From assembly GCF_900091655.1 (NCBI RefSeq), contig NZ_LT594621.1:3368187-3432186 (forward strand): DNA of 64,000 bases. Direction: 5' to 3'. Source of the stretch: Culturomica massiliensis. GTDB lineage: Bacteria > Bacteroidota > Bacteroidia > Bacteroidales > Marinifilaceae. The position numbers and the translations under genes were made by a program. The notes under the pieces are model-generated. The model was not told where the DNA came from. It searched no databases and worked only from the letters and a program-made list of their open reading frames with translations. Positions 33,368-41,957 of this stretch are shown here, one piece after another. How positions within the stretch are numbered: the stretch's first letter is position 1; every line of letters begins with the position of its first letter.

Positions 33368-35983
33368 TCAGTTCCTTTCGATCCGGATTTCCTGATGAAT
33401 AGCTTCCCCATTATCCAGTAATCCTTCTACGGTTATGGTATAAGTTGAAGGCAGGTCGGCCGTAAAAAATGAAACGATAGCTTTGCCGGTACTGTCCGGA
33501 ATAACGATCGGTTGCCAGTAAACGGTCGACCGGTAATCGGTTTCAGAGGAAGCCAGGACAGCCGGATCGTCGTAATCCGGCATGTAAAACTCTGCCGGGA
33601 TAAGGCAACCGATTGGTCGGAAACGACAATAGCCGGGTCCTGCACTTTGACCGGTGGTCCCGAATTTGGTGTTGATAAGGATGACTCCGTTTATCCCGCT
33701 CATGCCCCACATGCTGAGTCGTCCTCCGTCTTTGATCACTCCGATGTTATTGACATTTTCGGGAATGATATTGGCAATAAAGGCTTCGTCCATTTCTATG
33801 CCGTCGACAATAAATAAAGGGCTCCCGCCACCCCGTATGGAAACTTTTTGATTACTGACAAATACTCCGGGAAGCCGCATAAGCATTTGGTAGATATTAT
33901 TCATGCTTTCTTTGGGTAAATCTTCTTCTTTCAACAGGTAATCTGCTAATTCCGTGTAATTACCCGTTTCCTGCCATTCTTCCTGTTTTTTACGGGATCC
34001 TTTCACGACAGCTTCCTCAAGCATATAGACTTTGATGCCGTCTTGCATATAATAGTTGTCTTTGAAATTGTCCAGAAAGTTATCTTTAGAAGTGGATTCG
34101 AAGGCATATTTCCGGGGAAAGAAGATGTGTGATTCGGGAAAGACAGGCTCTTCGACTGTTACTTTTACGGATTTACCGCCGGATTCCTTATAGCCGCGTA
34201 CCAGAAATAATGTCGTGTCCGGATATTCGAATCCCCGGATCAGAAATTTTCCGTTCTCATCTGCTTTGACATCTCCGAATGTCATTAAAGAAGGAACGAA
34301 TACGCGCAATAAAGCATTGGGCATCGGCTTGTCGTTTGTATTGGTGATTTGTCCCCGGATTTGCTGTTCCAGTTCGACCGGGTATTCGGGAGGTAACACT
34401 TTCCCTTTTTGTTGTATGAGTTCTTCCACATCGAAACGTGTCCAGCCATGGGTAAGCATCAACAGGTCGGTTTCTTCCGGCCTTGCATAAGCATAGCTAC
34501 CGGGTGATTCGATATAGCCTTTCAGGTCGGAATGCAATAACAGATAGCTGACGATATTTTCCGAACTACTGTCCCGGGCAACCTGACTGTCATTGGTGAC
34601 AGAGATCGAGAAACTGCTTTCGGTAAATGTTGCTGCCGAGGGAACCAATTGCAGGGAAAGTTGTACTTTTTCCCTCCGTTCGTATATTTTTTTATCGGAG
34701 AGGATCGTCAGACGATTGGCAGCTTTCGGTTTTATAAAACAAAGGCGCTGACTGAAAACCCTGCCTTCCGTATTCATCAGTAAACAATGCAGGATGCCTC
34801 CCGGCAGGTTTTGGGTATCCATAGTACCGATAAATCCCGGTTTTACCGGAAAAGTGGTAATCAGTTGTCCCCGTAGGTGTAACACCAGATAAAGAGGGAG
34901 TGTATCTGAATCGATGGCTTTCTCTACCGATAACCGGATGGTATGTTCGTCCTGGTGTTTTAAAGATAAGGTATAACCTTTTGCCTGGGGAACCGGAAGG
35001 TCGATTTTTTTCTCCTGTCCCCCGGGACCCGTTGCCAGGGCATAGTATCTTTCTCCGTTTTTGGGAAACAGGGAAAAAATTCCCATTCCCAGATGTGTCG
35101 TGTTGAAAGCTCCTACCGGTTTATTTTTACTGTTGTATATAAATCCTCCGGTTTCAACGGATATTCCATTGTTGCCGACAGCTTTAAAAGCGATAACTTG
35201 CCGCATTCCTGCCAGCAGGCTTCCTCCTTCCGGAAAGAATTGCAGGCTAAAATCCGGAGATTGCAAGGGTAGATATACTTCTGTTTTATATTTGCGGGGT
35301 TTATCGTTGGCAAAAGAAAGTTCTATCCGGTCGATACTGTCCCGGCCGGCATAGTCGAATTTTAATTCTCCTTTGTCATTACTGCGGATAAAAGGGTTTT
35401 TTACTATTTTACTGCCGTGGAAGAGAGTCGTTTGAAAGTGTTGGCCGGAACAGAGGGTTCCGTTGCCGTTCATCAATGTTAATGTCGTTGTAATCCTGTC
35501 GTTACTGTCTGTTTGCTGGTTTGTATGTATGTGCAGATGGTCTGCGGCAGGTAAAATACGTATGTATTTCCGGAAGAAAAAGTCTTCACTGCTGTTTTGC
35601 ATCCAACGGGAGTAAGCCTGTAAAGCGTAATTCCCCGGGTTTAAATCGAGGGGGAGCTCGATATTGCCGAAAAAGCAGGAATCGGCGAGTCTTATCTGTA
35701 TTCGTTTACATACTTTATTTCCCTGGTCGATGAGTTCTACATATACATATCGGCTAAGCCGGCTGGGTACGTGGGTAACGGCATCTGCCAGATAAGCTCT
35801 CAGCCAGATTTGCTCACCCGGTGTATAAACCGATTTGTCCGTATGCAGATAGATTTTTTCTTGAGCTGACTGTTCATTGTACCGGGTGAAACAGTGTTGC
35901 AGCTTTTCTTCGAATGCATTATCCGTTTGTCCCTGACAGATGGAGGATAGTAAAATAAAGAAAACAATGGAAAATCGTTTCAT
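33368..35983 (-). CDS. MG2-domain protein with a TonB plug domain but no barrel
   Basis: The 871-aa secreted protein has a signal peptide (ending ICQGQ) and an N-terminal macroglobulin MG2 domain (EKIYLHTDKSVYTPGEQIWL and onward). Further beta domains follow, then a carboxypeptidase-regulatory-like segment (about 540-600). A TonB-receptor plug-like region (about 655-785) contains SIRGGGSPLFIVDGIEM and MSGINGVILINTKFG. A short C-terminal beta segment follows; there is no room for a 22-strand barrel. Such proteins are frequent in Bacteroidetes and their function is unknown. It is monocistronic with its own terminator, between dnaG and the glycan locus. Confidence 0.75.
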   Translation of the reverse strand: MKRFSIVFFILLSSICQGQTDNAFEEKLQHCFTRYNEQSAQEKIYLHTDKSVYTPGEQIWLRAYLADAVTHVPSRLSRYVYVELIDQGNKVCKRIQIRLADSCFFGNIELPLDLNPGNYALQAYSRWMQNSSEDFFFRKYIRILPAADHLHIHTNQQTDSNDRITTTLTLMNGNGTLCSGQHFQTTLFHGSKIVKNPFIRSNDKGELKFDYAGRDSIDRIELSFANDKPRKYKTEVYLPLQSPDFSLQFFPEGGSLLAGMRQVIAFKAVGNNGISVETGGFIYNSKNKPVGAFNTTHLGMGIFSLFPKNGERYYALATGPGGQEKKIDLPVPQAKGYTLSLKHQDEHTIRLSVEKAIDSDTLPLYLVLHLRGQLITTFPVKPGFIGTMDTQNLPGGILHCLLMNTEGRVFSQRLCFIKPKAANRLTILSDKKIYERREKVQLSLQLVPSAATFTESSFSISVTNDSQVARDSSSENIVSYLLLHSDLKGYIESPGSYAYARPEETDLLMLTHGWTRFDVEELIQQKGKVLPPEYPVELEQQIRGQITNTNDKPMPNALLRVFVPSLMTFGDVKADENGKFLIRGFEYPDTTLFLVRGYKESGGKSVKVTVEEPVFPESHIFFPRKYAFESTSKDNFLDNFKDNYYMQDGIKVYMLEEAVVKGSRKKQEEWQETGNYTELADYLLKEEDLPKESMNNIYQMLMRLPGVFVSNQKVSIRGGGSPLFIVDGIEMDEAFIANIIPENVNNIGVIKDGGRLSMWGMSGINGVILINTKFGTTGQSAGPGYCRFRPIGCLIPAEFYMPDYDDPAVLASSETDYRSTVYWQPIVIPDSTGKAIVSFFTADLPSTYTITVEGLLDNGEAIHQEIRIERN

Positions 35984-36024
35984 AGGTGTTGCTTTTCTGG
36001 TTTTGGCTATTCCGGTATTTAAGA

Positions 36025-36061
36025 CAGGAACCGGAATTGTTTTTAATTATTCCGGCTCCTG
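36025..36061 (-). terminator. Hairpin after the first M60-like gene
   Basis: The 13-nt arms caggaaccggaat / attccggctcctg pair with one mismatch, 10 nt beyond the stop codon. The flanking T-run is weak on the minus strand, so termination is likely but not certain. Confidence 0.45.
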
Positions 36062-36070
36062 TTATTCGGT

Positions 36071-38827
36071 TTACCAACTGACTGCGGTTTGCTTACCATC
36101 AGCTGCTATGGCATAAACTTCGGTTTTGTCGTTGATAAGATTTAATTTCAATTGTCCGGAAGGAAGAAGTATCTGGTCGAGATAACGGTCTCCGTTGGTG
36201 CTGGTATTGTAAATCTCGTAAGCGACGATATTACTCCAACCTGTTAAGGTAATGGTAGAACCGTTTAGGGAGGCGGTACCTGTTTTAACGGGTTGAGGAT
36301 TTTTGTATAAAGCGATGTTATCATCACGCAGGTATTCGATGGCCAGTGGCGTTTTCAGATTCATGGCTTCGATTTCCGCTTTCACCCGGTCGATCATTTC
36401 CGGCGTCACGGTCAGTTGCCGTTGCGCATAGTCGTCGATGGTTTTATCGACCGGTGTCAGAAAGCCCCAACGCTCAAAAAATTTCAATAGGTTGTATCCC
36501 GATTTTTGGCAAGCCATTTTGACGAAGTTAATTTGAGCTTCACCGTCTGTCGGTGTAATTGCGGCTTCGTCTATCCGTACCTGTTCGTACATGTCGGGAT
36601 AAAATCCGCTTTTTCCTAATACCTTTGCATTGTATAATTGCAATTGCCAGAATGGGATCAATTGTACGAATACGTCGTTTCCTCCGTCACCGTCAGATGT
36701 ACAGAAAGGATAATCGTGGCATAACAGGGTTCTGAAACCGGTTGCATACCGGTCGTCTTCAATCTGCCGGGACCTGTTGCCGAATGTCGTTTGTACGTGC
36801 AGGGACATGATGTTGTTTGTCACTTCCGTCATGCCGATCCATTTCATCCCGATACCGGTTTGATGTACGTGGCCTACTTCATGGGCCGGTCCCCAGATGG
36901 CCGTACTTCTGAATTTCGCAGGATTCAAAATTTCGTCGAGAGTTCCCGGTGCATAGGCTGTCCGGAAATTTGTAGCATACATATAAGTACTTTCCTCATA
37001 GTCGACGACGAAAGAAATGCGGTTTTTTTGTATCCGGTTGTATTTGTATAATCCGAGTAATTGATGTTCTAATAGTACGAGCGAATCGTAAAGTTCAACC
37101 AGACGTTGTCCTTTTTCAGGACAGGCCGAGCGGAATTTGCTTACCGGAAAACACATGTGGGTGTATTTACCCAAAACGTCAAAATGTTTGTCCTGCGCAT
37201 TGTTTATCAGTGTTCTGTAATCTGTGTCGGAATGGCGGGTGGCATCGAAGAAACCGTTTACTTTACCGGTAGCGAAGTGCACGTTTACCGGTTGGGTACC
37301 GTTGTTGTGATACATCAAATATACCAATCCGCTTTTATTCATTTTCAGTTTGTTGGCTCCTTCGGTAAGCATGTAGTCGGAACTCGATCCGTATCCGTTG
37401 TTCCAGTCGATTACCCGGACGGAAAGATCGCTGCCGTGGGTGTCTCCGACCAGGACGACCAGTTCTTCACCGGATTTGACCGAGATTCCCGTCGGATTAT
37501 CGAGTAAGGTAAATGTATTGGTTTTTAAATCTTCATCCTGGCTGGGATAGGGATAAGGTTTATAGCTGGCGATACGGAATTCTTTCGGGTATTCTCCGGC
37601 AAACATATATTTGGCAATGTTCCGGTAGAATTCGTTTTCCATCGTACAAATTTGTTCATAAGTAACTCCGGCTTTCAACTCCGAGCAGGAAGCGTCGGTG
37701 AAAATATCGGTAATGGAATTGTTCGGATTTTTTCGATAAAACTCCATTTCGGCACAGGATACGAATCCGTTACCGTCGCCGTCTCCCGATAATACTTGAA
37801 ATTTGATAGCCCGGGGATGGATAAGCGGCTCGGTGAACGTAATGCGGCTCGGTGAACCTTTACCGTTAAAATCGAATGTCCCCTGATAAGGTTTATAGTC
37901 TGTGTCTCCTTCGGTTTTAATGTAAAGCCGGAATTCTTTTATCGGACCGTTTTTACTGCCGTCGCTGCGCGGGTAATAAATCAGGTAATCTATTTGTTCT
38001 GCGTCGGTGAAGAAATACTCCAAATCGATTGGGAAATAGTTTGGTTTTGAGTTGTCATAAGCCGAATGGTAGAGGGTTGATGTGTTGCCGTCGAAGCTTC
38101 GTTCTATTTCTTCTCCGGGTTGGAAGCTGGAAGCTTTTCCCGCGTTGACCGTTATTTTTAGATCCGATCCGATGTCTTCCGGATCAGAGGGAGAATATAC
38201 GCTGTCTAAAGCGGATTGTGTCACAGTGATAACCGCATTCTGGTTTTTTTCTCCATTGAGGGTTATAATGGCCTCCCGGGGTGTCAGGGCTGTATAGGCC
38301 GTAACGTGGAAAGCCAAACGGATGTTTCCGTTTGTAAGAGTATCCCGGCGTTCGATGGAAGTCAGCCATTCTTCTTCCTCGTTATCTTCGAATGTGATCT
38401 CTGTGGTGAAAGGTACATTGGCCGTTACGGGTATGTAAAGTGTCGACGTATCTTCCGAAACGCGGTAGGAAGTTTGTTCCGGGATTAAGGCCGGAGTCTG
38501 TCCCAATTGGATAATCCGTAATGTTTTTTGAAAGGTTCCGGCATGTATGATCAGTTGGTCTGTGTTCGGATCACTGTTTTTATTCGTTTCGGTTGTGATA
38601 TAAATGTTGTTTTGTTTGGCATTCCAGGTTGCGGTAAACCATTCGGCCGTATATTCCAGTTCTATATCCTGATTGGTAGATACCGGAATAACGGTGTTAC
38701 CTCCTCCGGTATTGAATCTGACCGTATCGGAGGTCCATTTTATTTCGAAATAAGGTTCTTTGTCTACTTTATCGTCTTTACAGGCAAATAGAGCGAGTGC
38801 GAAAATGATGAATAGAAATTGCTTCAT
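36071..38827 (-). CDS. BACON/discoidin/M60-like peptidase lipoprotein
   Basis: The protein has 918 aa from the ATG that gives a lipoprotein signal (ALALFACKDDK); a longer reading frame upstream adds residues without a signal. Two BACON-type Ig-like domains (about 25-215) come first, then a discoidin-like domain (about 230-375). The M60-like gluzincin domain carries HEVGHVHQ at about 649-656, with a glutamate 15 residues after the last His of HExxH. A C-terminal beta domain closes the protein. M60-like enzymes cut mucin-type and other O-glycoproteins; BACON domains are thought to bind mucin or glycan. A second such protein is encoded at 57621. It is separated from the upstream surface-lipoprotein gene by a strong terminator. 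Confidence 0.88.
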   Translation of the reverse strand: MKQFLFIIFALALFACKDDKVDKEPYFEIKWTSDTVRFNTGGGNTVIPVSTNQDIELEYTAEWFTATWNAKQNNIYITTETNKNSDPNTDQLIIHAGTFQKTLRIIQLGQTPALIPEQTSYRVSEDTSTLYIPVTANVPFTTEITFEDNEEEEWLTSIERRDTLTNGNIRLAFHVTAYTALTPREAIITLNGEKNQNAVITVTQSALDSVYSPSDPEDIGSDLKITVNAGKASSFQPGEEIERSFDGNTSTLYHSAYDNSKPNYFPIDLEYFFTDAEQIDYLIYYPRSDGSKNGPIKEFRLYIKTEGDTDYKPYQGTFDFNGKGSPSRITFTEPLIHPRAIKFQVLSGDGDGNGFVSCAEMEFYRKNPNNSITDIFTDASCSELKAGVTYEQICTMENEFYRNIAKYMFAGEYPKEFRIASYKPYPYPSQDEDLKTNTFTLLDNPTGISVKSGEELVVLVGDTHGSDLSVRVIDWNNGYGSSSDYMLTEGANKLKMNKSGLVYLMYHNNGTQPVNVHFATGKVNGFFDATRHSDTDYRTLINNAQDKHFDVLGKYTHMCFPVSKFRSACPEKGQRLVELYDSLVLLEHQLLGLYKYNRIQKNRISFVVDYEESTYMYATNFRTAYAPGTLDEILNPAKFRSTAIWGPAHEVGHVHQTGIGMKWIGMTEVTNNIMSLHVQTTFGNRSRQIEDDRYATGFRTLLCHDYPFCTSDGDGGNDVFVQLIPFWQLQLYNAKVLGKSGFYPDMYEQVRIDEAAITPTDGEAQINFVKMACQKSGYNLLKFFERWGFLTPVDKTIDDYAQRQLTVTPEMIDRVKAEIEAMNLKTPLAIEYLRDDNIALYKNPQPVKTGTASLNGSTITLTGWSNIVAYEIYNTSTNGDRYLDQILLPSGQLKLNLINDKTEVYAIAADGKQTAVSW

Positions 38828-38928
38828 AAGGCAAAAGGATAAATAAAAATTACAGGTTGTGTGTATCGAATTAAAAATATAATTCAAATTTTTAATTTGT
38901 TTAGATGCAGCCAATGGATTTTGATTTT

Positions 38929-38975
38929 AAAAAGAACAGGAGTGTCGGGAAAATTTCCCCGGTACACCCCTGTTC
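38929..38975 (-). terminator. Terminator of the susC1-susD1-lipoprotein operon
   Basis: The long stem pairs gaacagg with cctgttc and gtgtcggg with an imperfect partner, followed on the minus strand by a T-rich run. It ends the unit that begins with susC at 45110. Confidence 0.75.
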
Positions 38976-39004
38976 CTGTATTTAAATTTTAAACCGAATA
39001 GAAA

Positions 39005-39973
39005 TTACAGTGCAGTTGTTTCCCCGGTTTCCGGATCGTAAATATCGGCTCCCAATATGGTCGCTTTAATTTCCGATATGGCAAAAAAGGCTCTTCCGGT
39101 ATGGACAAGCCACAAGTACCGGAAAGGTGTTTGCGAAATAAAGTTGGGAGAAGTGTACCATGTCGTTGCCGTCGATACCATATTACTTAAGCTTGTAATT
39201 TTTACGGCATTTTCCGATTCGGGCGAATAATCCGTATTTATGCTTCCCCAGGTAGCCCCGGTTGGATCGCTGCTTAACCAATTCGAGTAGTCGAAAGATA
39301 TACTGCCGTATACGTCGAAGTTCAGGGGTACGTCACCGGCATTACGGGTGGCATAGGCGAAGTTACAACCATATACTTCTTTACCCAGGTCAATCACCAG
39401 ATAATGCGGCTGTCCCGGATCGTAAAAATAACCTCCGTTTTTGTCTATGCATCCGCCGCTCCAGGAAGAATGGAAAAAGTTGTTACTGGCAACAACTCCG
39501 TCGAGCAGATTTGTCAAAGCTCCTTCGCTGGATTCCTGGGCATTGGTAAATAATTGGTCTATGGTTAAGTTTACAGCTTCTGAGTTTCCGTTTAATACGG
39601 CTATTTTCGATGCTGCATCGGATTGTGCATCTACCGTGTAAACCGTACCTGCCGTTTCTTTTTCATTGAACGTTTGCAGCGTGTAAGTTATATTTCCGTA
39701 TCTTTTCAACAGGTTGTCGATAACCAACGAATCGTTATACCGACTTATCAGTTTGGCAAAATGTTCTTTTGATTCCGGATTGACGTAAGTTACCTTGACA
39801 TACATTAAGTTTGTATCGGCAGGTAAGTCCCAGTAGAGCGTTACGGAGCCCGCTCCCGGAACTGCTTCTATGTTTGCGATTTCCGAGGGTGTCGGGATGG
39901 AGGTATCATCGTCCGAACAACTGTAGAAGCCGAAAACACAAGCGAGTAATGAAATTATAAACAGTTTTTTCAT
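39005..39973 (-). CDS. Surface lipoprotein, DUF4959-like with discoidin domain
   Basis: The 322-aa lipoprotein (lipobox FGFYSCSDDD, Cys19) has an N-terminal fibronectin/Ig-like domain (about 30-115, with GAGSVTLYWDLPADTNLMYVK) of the DUF4959 type. A C-terminal discoidin/F5-8-type domain follows (about 150-310, LLDGVVASNNFFHSSWSG and YLVIDLGKEVYGCNFAYA). It lies right after a susD gene and probably acts as a surface glycan- or glycoprotein-binding protein for the same transporter. No catalytic motif is seen. The 118-nt gap to susD has no terminator. Confidence 0.75.
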   Translation of the reverse strand: MKKLFIISLLACVFGFYSCSDDDTSIPTPSEIANIEAVPGAGSVTLYWDLPADTNLMYVKVTYVNPESKEHFAKLISRYNDSLVIDNLLKRYGNITYTLQTFNEKETAGTVYTVDAQSDAASKIAVLNGNSEAVNLTIDQLFTNAQESSEGALTNLLDGVVASNNFFHSSWSGGCIDKNGGYFYDPGQPHYLVIDLGKEVYGCNFAYATRNAGDVPLNFDVYGSISFDYSNWLSSDPTGATWGSINTDYSPESENAVKITSLSNMVSTATTWYTSPNFISQTPFRYLWLVHTGRAFFAISEIKATILGADIYDPETGETTAL

Positions 39974-40031
39974 AATATCCTGTATTTCTGTTATTTGTTT
40001 GTTCCAACTTTTAATTAAGTCTATGACTCAT

Positions 40032-40052
40032 TAAATTTTAGATTTTGATTCT
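40032..40052. repeat. AT-rich intergenic phrase
   Basis: taaattttagattttgattc is very close to the phrase at 22590-22604 inside the exporter locus. It is one of several dispersed copies. Confidence 0.35.
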
Positions 40053-40091
40053 GCTTTTGCGATAAGAGTTGTTATCAACCCGTACCGACTA

Positions 40092-41945
40092 TTAATATCC
40101 CGGATTCTGTACGATTACACCTTCTACTTTGTCGATTTCGGTACTCGGAATCGGCATCAGGAAATGAGCCGGAATTTCAAAGTTACGCGCAAAAGATAAT
40201 GTTTTTACCTGGAAGAAGCCGGCATCTGTCGATTCTGAAACATTCAGTCCTTTGGGACTTTCATTCAGGAATTGGTCGGCAATACCCCAACGGCGCAGAT
40301 CCCAGAAACGTTGATTTTCCAGATATAGCTCGATGGTACGTTCACGGCGTACAATTTCACGCATACCGTCCACAGTATTGTAATTCCAACCGTTACTGTT
40401 GATTTTATCCGCAGCCCAGGATACCTCGATTTTATCCAGACCTGCCCGGTTGCGTACTTTGTCGATATAAATACGGGCGGTAGCAAGATCCGGATTGGGT
40501 TGTTCGATCAATGCCTCGGCATAGTTCAAATACAGCTCGGCCAAACGGATAACCGGCCAGGGATAACCTGTCGGAATGGCTAATGATGTATTGCTGTAAG
40601 CCGGAGATACTCCTTTTTTATTCAGATAACCACCGGGAGAATAGTTGTTGGGACGTCCCTGTATACCGCAATTGTCTTGTGAGCGATATTGAGTGATCAT
40701 CTGTCCCCCTTCGGCACGGGCGATTTCATAATATCCGTTGTGGAAAGAAATCCAGGAATAGAATCGGGGTTCCCGGCTGACATTCAGGTTCATCGTTACA
40801 CCGTCTACTTTGTTCGTGATATGATATTCTTTGTAACCGTAACGGTTGTTGTAATCGTAGTTTTTATCCTGGTCGATCGGGAGTCCGTTTTCGGTATAGA
40901 AATATTCGACCATCCGTAATGTGGGACATATGCCGTTAAAACTGGCTTCAGCCTCTGTATACCAGGGGGTTGATTTGTTTTGTAAATCGTAATAGCCTTC
41001 CATCCGGGTATCGGCCCATAATACTTCGTTGGAATTCTGTGCATTGATGAAATTCAGACGCAGACTGCGCTCGGTGTGATCCGTCGGTTTTTGATATACA
41101 CTGGTGCTGGATGCATCTTCATACAGTATGTATCCTTCTCCTTCGGCCCAATCGATGGCTTCTTTTGCCGCTTTTGCTGCTGCTTCCCATTTCTTACCGT
41201 CGTACGTCTGGCTGATCAGATTTTCCCCTTTAGAGTTTTTCAAATTGGCGTAAAAGCCTCTCTGGTCTCCGTTAAATAAAGGAGATGCTGCATACAAACG
41301 CAGTCTGGAACGTAATGCCTTAGCCGCAACACTGGTTGCCCGTCCGTAGGCTGTACTGTAACGCAGGGGAGGCAGATCTTTGGCTGCTTCGAGGTACATG
41401 CTGTCTACCCATTCCACGCATCTGTCGTAAGTAGCACGTTCCGGCCATTCACTGGCACTGGAGGTAATGGCATAATTCCGTTCCATCAAAGTGGTCGGAC
41501 CGTAACATTTCATCAGCAGATGGTGATAATAAGCAATCAAGAATTTAGCTTCGGCTTTGTAGGATTTCAGGTTTTCTGCTGTCATGCGGGGTACTCCGTC
41601 GATGTTCTCCAATAACAGGTAACATTGGCGAATGCCTAAATACAGTTTGTCCCAATAGGAAATAACCGGATTACTGGCTGTATAGTTGCCCTTCGGAAAG
41701 TTGGCAAATGTTTCGTGGTCAAAGGCTGTAATTACTTCGTCGGCCGTCATAAAGTCTAAACTTTCAACTCCGGAATTGAGTTTCGGGATGTAGGAGTAGC
41801 ACGAATATAAATAACGTTCGGCTGCTTTGGAGTTCTCGAATGCATCCTCTTCGGTAGCAACTTCATCCGGCATAATGTCCAGATAATTACAGGCGCCGAA
41901 AGAGAACAGAACCGATAATATGATAATGAATTTAATAGATTTCAT
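40092..41945 (-). CDS. SusD/RagB outer-membrane lipoprotein (pair 1)
   Basis: The 617-aa protein has a lipobox (LFSFGACNYLD, Cys19) and the SusD fold: TPR-rich N-terminal half (AEAKFLIAYYHHLLMKCYG) and C-terminal elements (RLAELYLNYAEALIEQ, ERTIELYLENQRFWDLRRWG). SusD-like proteins sit on the outer-membrane surface as lids on their SusC partner and capture oligosaccharides or peptides. The gene lies 12 nt after susC1 and is co-transcribed. The actual ligand is not readable; the neighbouring M60-like peptidase suggests glycopeptides. Confidence 0.95.
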   Translation of the reverse strand: MKSIKFIIILSVLFSFGACNYLDIMPDEVATEEDAFENSKAAERYLYSCYSYIPKLNSGVESLDFMTADEVITAFDHETFANFPKGNYTASNPVISYWDKLYLGIRQCYLLLENIDGVPRMTAENLKSYKAEAKFLIAYYHHLLMKCYGPTTLMERNYAITSSASEWPERATYDRCVEWVDSMYLEAAKDLPPLRYSTAYGRATSVAAKALRSRLRLYAASPLFNGDQRGFYANLKNSKGENLISQTYDGKKWEAAAKAAKEAIDWAEGEGYILYEDASSTSVYQKPTDHTERSLRLNFINAQNSNEVLWADTRMEGYYDLQNKSTPWYTEAEASFNGICPTLRMVEYFYTENGLPIDQDKNYDYNNRYGYKEYHITNKVDGVTMNLNVSREPRFYSWISFHNGYYEIARAEGGQMITQYRSQDNCGIQGRPNNYSPGGYLNKKGVSPAYSNTSLAIPTGYPWPVIRLAELYLNYAEALIEQPNPDLATARIYIDKVRNRAGLDKIEVSWAADKINSNGWNYNTVDGMREIVRRERTIELYLENQRFWDLRRWGIADQFLNESPKGLNVSESTDAGFFQVKTLSFARNFEIPAHFLMPIPSTEIDKVEGVIVQNPGY

Positions 41946-41957
41946 AGGTCAATCTCT

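Noticed and set aside
38828..38914. 29-residue N-terminal extension of the first M60-like protein
   Set aside because: It has no signal-peptide character and lies in AT-rich leader DNA; the ATG at 38827 gives a clear lipobox.
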